Source: Larus michahellis (lineage: Eukaryota; Chordata; Aves; Charadriiformes; Laridae). From it: a DNA stretch of 64,000 nucleotides. Positions 39,801 to 53,000 of the stretch are shown in pieces. Each line of letters starts with the position of its first letter. Within the stretch, counting starts at the first letter, position 1. A model generated the notes under the pieces. The model did no database searches and had not been told where the DNA came from. It worked only from the letters and a program-made list of their open reading frames with translations. The translations under genes and the position numbers were made by a program. The stretch spans positions 4,424,501-4,488,500 of the forward strand of contig NC_133910.1 of the NCBI RefSeq assembly GCF_964199755.1, written 5' to 3'.

Positions 39801-42800
39801 CTGCAGCCCTGGGAGAGACACACCTCTGTTATCCCCACCTTCCCTAGCACGTGCAGCCTTTCAGAAACGTGCACCTCTTCCCCCTGCCTCGGTAGAGAGG
39901 GAGCTTAGAAATTTATTGAGAATAGACACCTTCTGTGTAATTAAAATCCGGCAACACGAAGCACAATGCTTGCGTGGAGGGACTGTATGTGCCAGTGTAT
40001 TTAGACCACAAAGAAGATGTTAACTCAATCTATTACCCCACGTGTGCAAAGCACAGGGTAAAATGGCAATAAAACAAGTGAATTCTGCTTAGCTCAAGTT
40101 AAAACAGAAAATAATAATAGCAATAAAATTATAATTTGCTTTTCCTATTTTTTTTAAACGTGAGGTAGCTATTGGATTTAAAAATAAAAAAACCAAAACC
40201 AAATAATCTTTTTGGTGTTACAGGAGAAAGTGGTCTGATTCCTACTGTCTAATTAACTCTTGGCTGATCTACAGAGGCTGCTAAGAAAGCACCTCAGGTA
40301 TTGGCAAGTGGCTGGAAGCCAGGGTAAACATATGTTCCCCATCAGGTTTTCAAGTGAAAACCTTCCTTGAGGCAGAGCTCTTAACCAGAAACCTCTTCTG
40401 AAGCAATTTAAATATGATAGTCCGAGTTCTAAGCCAGGAAAACAAAAGCAATGTTGGAAATACAAAATAATACTCTCAATGGGAGAATGTTCTCAGTTCT
40501 GCTAGTGGAAAGAAAGCTTTTGCATTCTTGGCAGCAGAGGAATTGAAGATAACACCACCCAGGATAAGAAATACATATCCAGCGGATGATGCTATTAAGT
40601 TGAAAGTGTAAGGACAGCAAAGCTCAAGCTAGAACAGAACTAAGCGTGTGCAGAGCTCTGCTGCCTTCAAACAAGGCTTTGACCCTCATTTGGCCAAAAT
40701 TTCCCAGCTGGGTTATGCCTGGCAGCCTGGAGCCGAGCAATTGGAAATATTCAATTCCCAAGCTGCCAAGATGCTCTTATGTACAGGTGTAGACAGGGCA
40801 AACCTGGCTTTTTGGCAGGTGGTGATTTTTCAAATAATGACTAATCTGTCATGTGTGATAACGTGGCCCCTGTCTCCCTTGGGTGCTCGGCGGGGAGTAT
40901 CGCTCCCCGACGCAGCACTCTGAAAGTACAGTTACGATGCAGTTTCTGATGAGCCCTGCTTTTCCGTAGGACTTTCTTTTTCACAATAGATTAGGATGTA
41001 ACAAAAAGAGGGAACCAGCTGTTCCCCACGCTACAAAGAGGAAAAGGGACCGAAAAAGAAAATTGGCTCAGCCTTTACATTTTTGCCTTTTGAAATTCCA
41101 GTCTCTACAAGACCCCGGGGGAAAGTCTGAATCGGAGTTTGCTCTGGTGAGGGACCTCTAACCATGCATAAAATAACGATTGTTCACACGTTAAGACGTG
41201 ACAAACCAGGTTTGTTATCCATCAGCCTCATCTGGCTGTGTTAGCTGGTTGCTCTTAAGTGTACTCTTTGGTTAGTGCTTTTGGAAGGGGACCGGGATCA
41301 GAAGTTGTCACATTAGTTAACTCGCATTTTTATTATCATAAATAAACATTGGAAACAAGAAGCTAAGTCAGTTCTACTGGCAAAGACACACATCAGCACT
41401 GAAGCACAAGACAATACACAATCACTTATATAAAATTCCTTACAATAGCAAAATGCTATACTGGTGTCTAATACCCAGATCTGGGCAAAAATTCTTGACA
41501 TTTTCTGATTCTTCTAAAGAATGAAATTTCACCTCATTTCTCTTCTGAAATGATGGGCCACTCAGGAGATTAATGAAACAAAGCACAGTGCGGTCAGTTA
41601 TATCATACAGAGGTGAAAAAGGCGATGCCTTCAAAATATCCGTGTTGAAAATGGCAAGTGAATACCTTAATCCATTCCACTTGGTCTGTGCTGCAGTTCA
41701 GTACAGCCTGGCAGCGTCCCTTCGTACCAGGGGTCTGCCCATCCTAATATCCACTGAGCTGTTATGGCCAAAATCATCTCAGCAGCATCCTTTGGGTTAT
41801 TCTTTGCCAAGGAACACACAACCTTCAGCTTTACACCTCTGGACCCTGATCCTGCCAACATACATGTGCTGGAGATGGTCCCTGTAAGCGCTCCTCGATT
41901 TGGAGGGATTGCTCCTACAACGATGTAGTTGAGGGTAAACACGGGGAAAAACATTTTCTCGCTCCACTTTTAATTTGAGCAACGTAGGTTTTACTTCTCC
42001 CATACAGCAAATAGGAAAACTGAGCTCGCTTTTACAATGATACCCCTTGAGCCGCACGCTCAGGACTCAGCACAGCACAAGCGTATGTTGGTAAGATTGG
42101 AGGTCCTTATGGCTTGATTTAAATTTACTTCTGTACGTATACGGAAAGAAAGTTAATGCTTATTTACCAATGCTTAGTTTTTAAGGGGAAAGGAAGCGGT
42201 AGGTAAGTGAACCTTTTTGTGAATTTGAGTGATATTTAGTGTTAGTTTTTTGGGAATCAAAGAGATTAGGGAAGAAGAGAATTCCTAAGAACTAAAATAT
42301 TTTGATCAGACTTCATATTAAAAAAAAAAAAAAAGAAATCTGCTGCATTTGCTTTCAATGGTTTTGTTCTGAAAAGTGCTTAATTTTTAATTTTTTTTTT
42401 CTTTCTGAAGAAATGCAAGGGTCAAAACCTGAAATCATAGACTTTTTAACTCATTTAGTATAAGCTGCCTATTTCACCCTTTTCTCCAACTTGGATTTTT
42501 TTCTTATAACTGTTTTAGTTTCACATCCATCCAAAACAAAACACATTTTCAGTTTGACCACAGACTGAAAGGTCACTTGCTCGTATGACCAGATTTCATC
42601 ATCTTCTTATTCAATTAAAAATGCTGATGCGTATGCATTTTCACATCTCCAGAAATGATCTATGTTTTATAGAAAGTTTTATAATTCAATAAACACAAAT
42701 TTCTGAGAACACTTCCGTCCTTATTTAGCTTTGGAAAAATCTGAGAAATCCACAGCTTGGGTTCAGTCTGTTTGAGATGTTTCTCTTCAAGCCTGACCTC

Positions 42801-45417
42801 TGTCTCAGTTCAGTGGCTTTACTCTGACTTCTGTGGAGGAATATCTGACACACAACAGGGGCAGAATCAGCCCCTGCAGACTTATTATATTTGCTGGTCA
42901 CTGTTACAGAAACATTAATACCATTGAGAGGGGGAAAAAAAAAGGAGAAAGAGAGAATTTCCACTAGGGTAGATGTGTGGATTAATATGCTTGCACCACT
43001 TTAAAACAAGTAATGCCAGATATATTACTTTATGTCATACAAAATGTGCTAAATGTGCTAAAAGCTGGTGTGTCTAACGAGGTGTCAAAGCTTGTTCTAA
43101 CTAGACTAAAATAAATATTTTTGTGCTGTGGATAATGGATCAAGAGAGTCACACCTGCGATGGAGCTGCGGCAGGCATTCTTTTTTTTCCTTGTGAACTT
43201 TATTGTTAGTGTACAGTGGACACAAATTATGTGCCTTGTGGTAGAAAAGGCTCATTATTCCTAATGGGCTTCCCAGAATTTCTACGGAATATATATAAAA
43301 ATACATGTATGTCTATGTATATATGTGGATATATACTATAGAAGGCTCTTTCATTGTATGCCAAATACTACGTTCACCACTCCTCTTCCCCAGACCTCAT
43401 ATTTACCATCATTCAGAGCACCAGGCACTAAGTGATGATGACTTGAGATACAGTTTTTACGGAAATCTGCTGCACAAGACTATCGGGATTGAGTTATGGC
43501 CTCAGAAGAATGTACATCACCTCGTTTGTAGAAATAAAGAGCTTTCTGAATTTCTGTAACTGTCTCTGAACAGCTAAAATTTGCACTCCAATTTTCTCCA
43601 AGGATAAACCAAATTCATCTGGTATAACACTTCACAGAAGCTTTCCTACCTAGTTGCTGAGAATCACCTGTCCTGGACAGGTCGGTTTTAAGTCTTCCCT
43701 TTGTGAGAGTTACCATGTTGTTTTGTGTGCTAGTCACCTAAAGTGCTCTATGTGGTGGTCTGCAAGAGCTGCTAGCTTCATGTTCTCGTGAGTTCAGATC
43801 CTATTTTGAGCACACAACTAAGGGATCAGAAGCTCAGGACTCAAAGTGAGGTGTTGAGGGAACACTTTAGAAAAGCTGAGATATGGAAAGTCTTAGGGTT
43901 TCCCGGAGAATAACCTTGTCTTGAACTGCCAAGAGAGTGAGATTTCACCAGATTTTACTGTGGTCTGGGGGTTTCTCAGCAGTAAGAACCGCCCTTCCAA
44001 GGACCTGGATGACCAGACACCCTTTCTGAGAAGTAATGAGGCCAGGTCATGTTTGCTAGGTACTGATACGTGGGGAATAACTGCTCCTCTCTCAGCCAGT
44101 TTCAGCTTGAAAGAAAAGGCTGAGCAGGTAGAGGAAACATAGGAGTGAGGACTTAAAGATGGAAGTGAATCTAGCTAACGAAGACACAAGAGGATGTTTT
44201 GGCCAAGAGTGTGCTGGCAGGATCATTACCTTTACTTTCTGCCATCCTAACCTATTTTCTGATGTCAGCTTTCTCTGTGCACCGGTGTGACTGTAAGAGA
44301 GAAGTTGCACGTAGAAAATCAGATTTGGACAAAGAGGTGTCCTGATACCTAATGGACGGGGCCAAGAAGGCAGGAAGGTGCCCATGGGAGAAGGGGCTGT
44401 CAAGAGGCCAGCTGAGATCTGCATGTGGGGAAAACAAAGCACAAGTCAAAGACAGGATGGGAAGCCAAACCCTAATGAGGTTTTGATGCAGGGACACTGT
44501 CGAAGTCTCCTGGAAGGGTGGTGTTGTACAGCAGGCCAACACCTGATGACTAGACTCAAGGAGAATCTGGACGCAAGAAAGAAACCCACTGAGGATAGAA
44601 GGGGAGGGCAAGATGGAAATCTCCTTGCTTTTGTGATGTGTTTAGCACTGTCTAAAATAGTGAAGGTCTGAGACCTCCTATGGGACTCAGGCACTGCAGA
44701 ATGGAAGGATGGCCAAAAAGTCTTCTTTTCTGAGATGATTTACTATATAAAAGACCTGCTAGGTTTAAGAGGTGTAGTCATGCTGCCAGCATGAAAAGTG
44801 CTTACATCAAGCCATGAAGAGGCAGAGAACCTGGTGTAGCCTGGATTTCCCACCTCCTACTCTGCTACTCTCCTCCCTTCACCCCCAGTCTGCCTTGGCC
44901 TTTCTCTATGCTCTACGCTTCAGCTGTGTTACTAACTTTTCCTCGTCAGCTCAAACAGATCTTTATACAGTAATAAATTGTCTCCTGCTTGGAAGGGGCT
45001 TGCTGTGGACAAAGCAGCCTGGTCTCACTGCTGGTTGGGCTGCAATATCACACACGGTCTTTTGTAGCCGGTCTGTCTCCATCAGAGAACTTCTCTGCCC
45101 ATTTGAGATACAACCCCCCATCCCCAGTGCTATGTATTCCCCAGCCTCAGTGCCTCCCTGACGCTGACAGTGTGCTTTTGGGCCCCTCCGTGGTTTTAAG
45201 TGGAAACATGAACTAGGCATTTGAGCTTTGCTGTCACTTCTGGCCAAGAAGTGGAAACTGGAGGAAGTCCCATGAGGTGAGGTAGGAAAGAGAAAGAGTT
45301 GCAGAGAGTGAAGCCTGGCCATTGCAGAATGGCTGGGTGGTAGTTGTGAGACCTGGCAATTAAGAGTGTAAAGTCCGAATCTACGAGAACATGACTTGAG
45401 CCATTGTCAGTGATGTA

Positions 45418-46600
45418 TTTATTGCGGGAGAAGAAGGAAAGCTGGGGAATTTCCCTGAGAGACAATAAGGCCTATGAAAATAAATAAGTGCAAGGTGGGA
45501 AGCTAAACATTCCTGAGCTCTGCACCTGGCCATGATCATGTTTTTTGATCTTTTGACCTTGTGTAGGGACTACCGGTTGTGAGCATTCACCCAGGGAAAG
45601 GCTGGGGAGTCCCTTGTGGTTAGGGGACCGCTGCAGCATTGGCAATGGTTGCAAGGGGGAGCACCAAGACAGTGATTTCTGTATCTGCACTTGCTTTGCA
45701 TTAAACACAATGGAAAGCAAAATATTGCAGAGATTTTCTCTCAAAATGTCAGTGGTTGATTTTAAAAGTGTGGAAAATTTTGCTACGTGTCTGTCTCTGC
45801 CTCGTCTATTCTGTTTTTTCCTAATGTTAGGACCTGTCGGGGAGATTCCACTTTCATGCTGAAATAGAAAGTGTTTGTGTGTGTTCCCTAGAAATTTTAC
45901 ATAAAGTTTTGAGGCTGTATATTGACTTAAAGAACTGTAAACAATTTCTTAGGGAAAAAAAATTTCAAGTAGAATCTGCAAAACACAAGATATAATTTTA
46001 ATCTACTTTACAGGGAAGTTGGGAGGGATTAATTTAGCAGTTAATTATTAATCTGAGCTTTATATTAGTGCAAAGTGCTGAGCAAATCTATTTGTAAGGA
46101 AATGATGAAAAGTAATTACCTTTTAGAACCGAGAATCTGAAGAAGGGTCATGCAAAACTATACTGGAAGTGCTGGAGAAAGTTCAAAACACTTTTTTGAG
46201 TTGAGCAGTTGTTCATCAGAGGTGGAATTAGTGATGTAACCTAGCTGCAATATCCATGATCAATATTCCTATCCACGGGTATAAACTGTTCCTCCCTAGC
46301 TTACATAGTTTTGAAGAGTTCTTGGTTTTTACTTTCGAAAATATATTTTTTCCTCCAATCTGACTTTCATTTTTCTGTTTTTTTTCGAGTTTCTTTTTGG
46401 GTGTTTTTTTTTGGTTTGTTTCAATTCAGCCTGTGGCTTCAGCTTTCCCTACCCCTTAATTTAAGGCTGCAGGGAGCTGCAGGGGAGTGACAGCACAGAA
46501 GAAGGATGACAGCACAGAGATCGCACCCCAACGCGCGCCCACAAAGTCAAGGTCCCACCAGGGCCCTGAAGGGAAGCCCCCACCAGCTGCTGCCAGGGAC
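45418..46600 (-). other. TNFSF15: Probable TNFSF15 3' untranslated region with candidate poly(A) signals
   Basis: Downstream of the stop codon, the first canonical AATAAA on the minus strand is at 45418-45423 (TTTATT on the plus strand). A weaker ATTAAA variant lies at 45997-46002. The interval has no sensible coding frame. The 3' end is inferred from these hexamers only; mammalian TNFSF15 has a long 3' UTR, so the transcript may extend further left. Confidence 0.35.
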
Positions 46601-47028
46601 CTACAGTAAAAAGGCACCAAAGAAAGTTTTGTGCTCCTTGGTGTAATCAACCAGCTTGATGTCACTAACGTTGACCATTAGCTTGTCCCCTACTTCTAAG
46701 GAGACCACGGCGCCCAGATAAATGGGCTGGAACCAGCTGTTTCCCTTTTCACTGAGGGTCTTGGTGCCGGTCAGCAGCTGGGTGGGCTCGGGGTAACTGT
46801 CAGTGACTTTGGTGATGATCTCAGTGACAGAGTTTGTTTTACTGGACCATTCAATGGTCCCTCGGAAAGTGACCTGAGCATAGACATAGTAGTCCCCAGA
46901 CACAGGTATCACCAGTGCGTTGCTGGAATAACTCAGGTTGTTCTTGGTAAAGGCCAAGCCTCGCTTGTCTTCCCACTGCAGGATGGGCAGATGGTTTCCC
47001 GTGGTCTTGGCGTTGTCTTGTTTCTTCA
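46601..47028 (-). CDS. TNFSF15: TNFSF15 coding exon 4 (TNF homology domain and stop)
   Basis: This terminal coding exon encodes residues 98-239 and the stop. The acceptor lies behind a pyrimidine-rich tract (CTCTTCCTCCTGCAG). Almost the whole TNF jelly-roll lies here, as in the mammalian gene. Strongly conserved blocks are [26 protein letters not shown], the [15 protein letters not shown] stretch, [20 protein letters not shown] and [17 protein letters not shown]. No cysteine is present. The open frame continues into intron 3 without an ATG, so a product starting in the intron is not supported. Confidence 0.97.
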
Positions 47029-50000
47029 CTGCAGGAGGAAGAGAGAGGGAGAAGAGGTGGGTTAGTTTGCTACAGCCAGGCACATATTGCTGATTGCAAT
47101 GTGAGACCTCAACTCCAAAGAGCAAGCGATTTAAATAGGGTAACCAAAATGCTAGGACAGAAATGCGCTTATTTTACAGCTTGCAAACTGGGGACAATTG
47201 ACTGCAGGCCAACTGTCCCGTGGTATTTTTGGAGGGTGTCTATAGGGTGTCCAGATCTGAGCAATCAGGAGTGAAAGCCAAAGATGCTTTTGGAAGATCT
47301 TGTCCAGTGCAGGCGACCTGTGGGTACGCTGCGGCTGGATGTCCTGGTTGTGAGCCAGATCCTGAATGGTGAGACTGTGCTTCCTAAAGGCTGAGTCTCA
47401 CGGCACCGTGGAGCTTTACCCTGCAGGTCCGGGGTGCTCTCTTATCTGTTTACGGAGTAAAAACCTTGTCCTTAAGCGAAACCAGTGCTGGGGCAGTTGT
47501 ACACACGAGTACCGTGCCCATAGCTAATGGTTCAGGGCAGTAATAAGAAATAGTAAAGCATCATTTTCTTCATTAGAGACGGATTGCAATTATGGTCCTT
47601 AGACACTACTGTCCTTGCAAAAGTATCACAAGGATCAGCACAATCTATCGCCAGGCACCGAGACGCTTGAACTTCTCTTCCTGCCCGCTTGCTTCTGAAG
47701 GATGTTAGGGTTTGTTAGCCCTTGTGTCAAGCTTTTCTCCCTCAGTGTTCGTAATGAAATCTTTTGCTGTTGAATTGCCTTTGGTTTACCAGTGTTATTT
47801 GATTTTACCAAAAACCCAGAAGGCCCCACTGTGCTTCCAGAGGCCCGATTCCAAAGCAACACATTGTATTCAAAACCATTTTTTATCTCAATTTTGTTTT
47901 CAAAATGCTTTGCTGGAACAAAACACTAAACTTGGTGTTAGCCTCAGCTTTCCACCAGACTTTTCTCCCAGTCTTGTAATTAGCTGGTTACAAGCAGAGC
48001 TCTAATCCAGACCTCAGCGTTAGTCTGAGCCAAGCCGAGGATGCTCCCCAGGCTGCAGGGGTCTCAGGGGAAGAATCAGGGAATGCTGCCCTATTCCCTT
48101 CGCCTCTCCCCCACCATTGTGATTTCTCTCACAGGACAGCCAGGAGAACAAGCCCTAGTAGTCAGAGATTTTCCTGCAGGGAAGCGAAAGAGTTTTCTCC
48201 GCTCTTTCCTGACTGCCACGTAAAATTGTTGTGGTAAAACAGCAGCTGAGGCAACGAAACGGAAAAGGATAAAAACCATTAAGGTTCTGCCAAGTACTAA
48301 AGCAAACCCAGAATGTTAATGTTAAAACGCTGAGAGAGACTGAGGCAACTGATTTCCAGGAAATAAGGCTATTTTCATGAGCTAGAGTTAATGTTTAAAG
48401 TTGATTTCGATGCAGTATTTGGGGAAAGGGTGTGTGTGCACAGGCAGGAAGGCAAACTGAATGAACGCAAGGGAAAGCTTTGAAATTCTCTTGGCAATAA
48501 CCATTAGGTTTATCCTGGCTGAAATGAGGTTCAGAAAAACTTGTGTGCTCAGTTCCCAGTGGAATCCATCTCCCTCTCTTTTCTAGCAATAAATAATCCG
48601 TAAGGAGGCAAGAAGGTGCTAGGAGTGCGATTTCTTGCATATTCTCCGAGTAGCACAACAAAATAATGGCCTTTTTTTCAGGCTGCCTGTCAGAGCTGCT
48701 GAAGTATCAAAATCTTTCTGATCTTTCCCCAGGAGGCAAAGTGCATGAGGAGAGTATTTCTGTGTGGGAGAACGATAGACAGGGATTGCCATAGCAAGCC
48801 AAGCCAAATTACAGAAGTATTATAGGGACGATGAGGCTCAGAGCCAAGGGAGCTTTGCCTGATACGGAGAGAGGGCAAAAAAATAAAGTGAAAGTACTCA
48901 TGGTCTGCCTTCATCCTCATCTACCTCTTGGGTGTCTAGGGACTGATCTGAGTCCTGGCACAAAACTAAAGTGGCATTTGGGTCACTCTGAGGTTTACAA
49001 GAGCTTGGAGTAATACCTCTCGGAGATCAGTTGGCAGCAGACGAAATCTTGTTTGAGATGGGAAGGATCAGAAAAGATCAGAATATTTCCAGAAAATGTT
49101 CTGGGCTCTTTTCCATCTTGGGAATTTTGGGAGAAAATTAAAGAGAAGCTGCATGTGAAATATTCTTTTCTGTGTACAATGACGCATTTAAAATGTCAAT
49201 GACACTCCATTCTTCAATGTTTTATATAACTAACAGGCATCTCAAATGAAGTACATGATTTCATAACTTCTAGAATTAGGCAACCGTAAATTTTACAGCT
49301 ATAACCTCCCTTTTAGGATAAAGTTCTCCCTATCGATGCTCTCTATTTTCAAGTTAATTAATTTTCCCCATGCTTTCAATACCGGTCAAGAGGAAAAATG
49401 CATGTTCAAGTGCCGTTGAATACAATACAGCTCCTTTTCTAGCAGCAGTTGCAGTTTGTACGTGTCATTTATTTATTTCATAAATATATGGAGCTACACT
49501 TCCTGGAAATATACCTATTATGCTAACTCTTGACGTAAATAAAATCTGCTTTTAATAAGGGATCATTGCAACAGTTCCTTCAACTTTCCCGTCCACTACA
49601 AATTTTTGGCATCCCTTGCATGTGAAATTACTTCTCCTTTCCTCAAATCCCTTTTGCTTTAGTCCCTTGCTGGAGAATCCCTGTTGCTTGGCAGCTTGGG
49701 GTACATTTTATGGCATATTGCTGAACTTGTGGGATCTCTACAACTCTTATCCCTCGCCGGTGTGGGAGCCTGATACTGAACACTGCACTCTGAGGCCAGA
49801 CTCCTGGAATCAGCCAGAGATTAGAGTTTGAGTCTCTTGTTGTAGTAAAAGCTCTTGTACAACATCTACTGCAAAGTCCCGTGGCTGCAGGCTCTCTATT
49901 GCTCAAGATTGTGCCCTGGGAGTTTAATAACTGCCCTTAAAAACTCATTATTTCCAACAATCAAGTGGAATCAGAAAGTGATGTTCTACCCAGATTTAGT

Positions 50001-53000
50001 GGAGCGCTCGGATGCCGTTGCAGCACAATAAGTGCTGCAAGTCCTCGATGGGGTTTCTGCAACATAGTTCATCCAGCCATGCCACAGGAATAGGCATTCA
50101 TCTGCATCTTGACCAGAAGTGCAGCCAAATAAGTCAGAGAGGGGATGATGGCATGGCCCCATCCCTGGAGGGGTTCAAGGCCAGGTTGGACGGGGCTTGG
50201 AGCAACCTGGGCTGGTGGGAGGTGTCCCTGCCCAGGGCAGGGGGTAGCACTGGGTGATCTCTAAGGTCCCTTCCAACCCAAACCATTCTATGGTACAGTC
50301 AGCACCAAATCTAAATTAGTGCACAGGAGAGAATGGGGATGGAGAAAAGTCCTATCTAGGTATTCCCATGGATTGTGCCATTCTTCTCTAGCTATAGCCA
50401 CCCTGGGAGAGGAGATCTTGATGCCAGTTTGGATAAGTTCAAAACGCTCGGTGTGTGTTAAAAAGGGCCAAGAGCAGGTGGGAAATTCATCATAAAGAAA
50501 CAGCGACCAAAACATTGAGTCATTCTGATACTGCTAATTCAGTAGTGCATTCCCATGAAAAGTGGCTAGTTCTCATCCCTCTCATTCCTCTGCTTTCACC
50601 TTCAGAATATATATGCCTAAAATTAGAAAAAGAGATAGAATAGAGATCGGGAAGAGATTTCCTACAAGTGAGAGTTTGTAGTCTACCACCTTCACTTTGA
50701 AAAAGGTGCCTGAGGTGGGGGAATGTAACAAAGATCTGAAGATTGATTATTCCTTTTTCACTTTCTATGCACAAGTCATGGTTTCTGAGAAGACCAGGGT
50801 GGCACTCAAGAAATTATTATGCAGCAAGTTTAAAAGAAGAGGAAATCTTTTCGGACTGTGATGCACCATTAAGCTTGGGAACTCACTGCCCCAGGGTGCA
50901 GCATCAAAAATATGCTTGGGCTAAAAAAAGATCAAAGATAAAGTCATGGAAATTAGGTTCCCCGATGGCTATGTAGCGCAGCAGCACGGGTGTAGCCTTT
51001 TTGCACAGAATGAGATAAAAGCCCCTTAGTTTTTTTCCTTTTCATGCTCCTTGCTGTGGCCAGCAGTGACTGGCCCGAAAAGGCAGGTTGAAGAAGACGG
51101 GCACCGCCCTGGGGAGACTGCTCAGGAACGATGGTGAAGGAATTTTTGCAAATGGGGGACCTGAGGAAATTTGAAGAAAACTGCTGGGTGCTTCCCTGCG
51201 GCAAATGGACTTTTGTGCAGCCCAGGGAATTTCCCTTCAGCAGAGCTGGGCTGCGGCTGCTCTTCTGAGTCAGCTGCACCGGGAGCCCGGGGGTCTCTCT
51301 GCCATGGGGGGACTCAGGGGAAACAGAGCAGCTTACGCTAGCAGACACGGTCCTTTTGCTCTTGCAAACTTGCACTTAAGCAAAGATGTGATTTTAAACA
51401 AGGACACGTCGGTTTTGGAGCTCTAGCAACCTGCATGCCCATGGGGATGGGACCAAGGAAGTGCGTTAGGAAGGAGCTTGGGGATTAGGGAAAGTAAATT
51501 ATGCTGGGAAAGAAACGAGCCCTGAAATACTGATTGGTTTAATGCTGTAGGTGAATTTGTGTGAAGCATCATGCCGCTTCTGGCATGCTTCAAGTTACTA
51601 AAGTGCTCCCATGGGACAACACACAGGGTGTTGTGGAAACCTCTGCAGTGAGCTGTAATTTTTAATTGCCTGAGGTCAGAGCAGCTGGGGAGCCGTTCAG
51701 CACTCAGCTCCGGCCACGTGGGAACCAGCCATGAACCTTTTCCTCTTCTCCGGTAATACCTAAATATTCCAGGTGGGTGGAGTTGACGAGGATGGGGAAA
51801 GGCTCAGGAACAGTGTCCTTGGTTTAATGGCAGCTACACCTTCAAGGCTGAGGTGGCCTTGCAAATGCTGGTGGCCCCTCAGAAATATATGGCAGCCCAC
51901 CCTGCTATAGCACCTTCCTAACACAAGGTAAGGGCTTGGAGGGGTTCAGCTGGACATAACTCTTCCCTTGCTTTCTCCGATGCGAGTCAGAGATGATCTC
52001 ACTAAAAACAGGGGTCTATTTGATGGTAATACGGTAGCCCGAGACGGACCTTGCAGAAAAATAAGGGCCCTAAAATTGGTCATGTTTGACCTGATTTTGC
52101 TCCAAAACTGGTAGTTTTTCCCAATTCACTGCTCCCTGAGGGCTCACTTGGGCTCTTTCCACTGCCTTTTCTAGGGAATTCCTCAGATCACTAAGATACC
52201 TGACACCTATTTAAGTTCAGTTACAAGAGCTGCTCATTCAATGAAATAAACGGCTTGGAAAAATTGGCAGGAAGAAACGTTTCCGTCAACTACCTCCTTT
52301 GTGGGGCCGTTTCTACACACACAGGCTGCAGTAAATCTGTGGTGGTCAACAAGGCAAAGCTGATGATTATTTTCCCCATGTTTCCTGCAACACCTGATCC
52401 TATTAGGCCCATATAAACCAAGATTATTGAACTGCTACGGCTGCCGTAATACCCGTGGGAAAGGCTTCATTTGTGAACGAGCATTACCTGTCAGGTGCGC
52501 TCTTGGCTTTTCTGCACTGGAAAGTGTATCTGTAGCTGAGGGGAAAAAAGAAAAAAAAAAAGGGTGTAAGGTCATTTGCTGCTATTCAGGTCAACAAGAT
52601 GTGAGCGGTGATCGATTGTCCAAACCACGACAAAGATGCCGAGGAGGAAATGTGCACAGCCCCTTCCCATTTCTGCATACGTTTGGGTCAGGAGTCATTT
52701 GCCGTGATTGTTTAGGGGCACTGTCGAGGTAACAAAATCCCTTTGCAAATAGCTTCAGGCCTGCTGCGGCATCGACAGTGCACATCTGCGGCAGCGTCTT
52801 AAATTGCTGGAGGGTGAATGGAGGGGAGATGTGGTGAGCACGGTCACCTGAATCCATATTTTTGCACGTTTGGGGAGTTATCCTGATCTTGGAGTACTGC
52901 TGGGGAGGTCTGTGCCCGCACTAGAAGGAGTGAGCTTGCACAGCCCCGGGGTTAGAAATGCTCGCACCTTTGCTCCGGACCCAGTTATCTCCCTGCATCT

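Larger units (their letters stand above)
32771..45417. other. Noncoding interval of about 12.6 kb downstream of TNFSF15
   Basis: It contains the homopolymer and hairpin features near 33 kb and a 209-codon frame at 35880-36509 (minus, TTG at its first codon) that I do not recognise. Much of 37.8-43.4 kb is AT-rich. No exon of a known neighbour was seen. Confidence 0.6.

Noticed and set aside
41667..41954. Minus-strand 95-codon frame with protein-like composition
   Set aside because: No known family motif, no splice context, and overlapping frames of similar length on the other strand.
46601..47176. Intronic extension of TNFSF15 exon 4 giving a 174-residue frame, the same length as the human VEGI-174 short isoform
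   Set aside because: The frame upstream of exon 4 starts at a TTG (47123-47125), and no in-frame ATG exists back to the stop at 47174-47176. The equal length appears to be coincidence.
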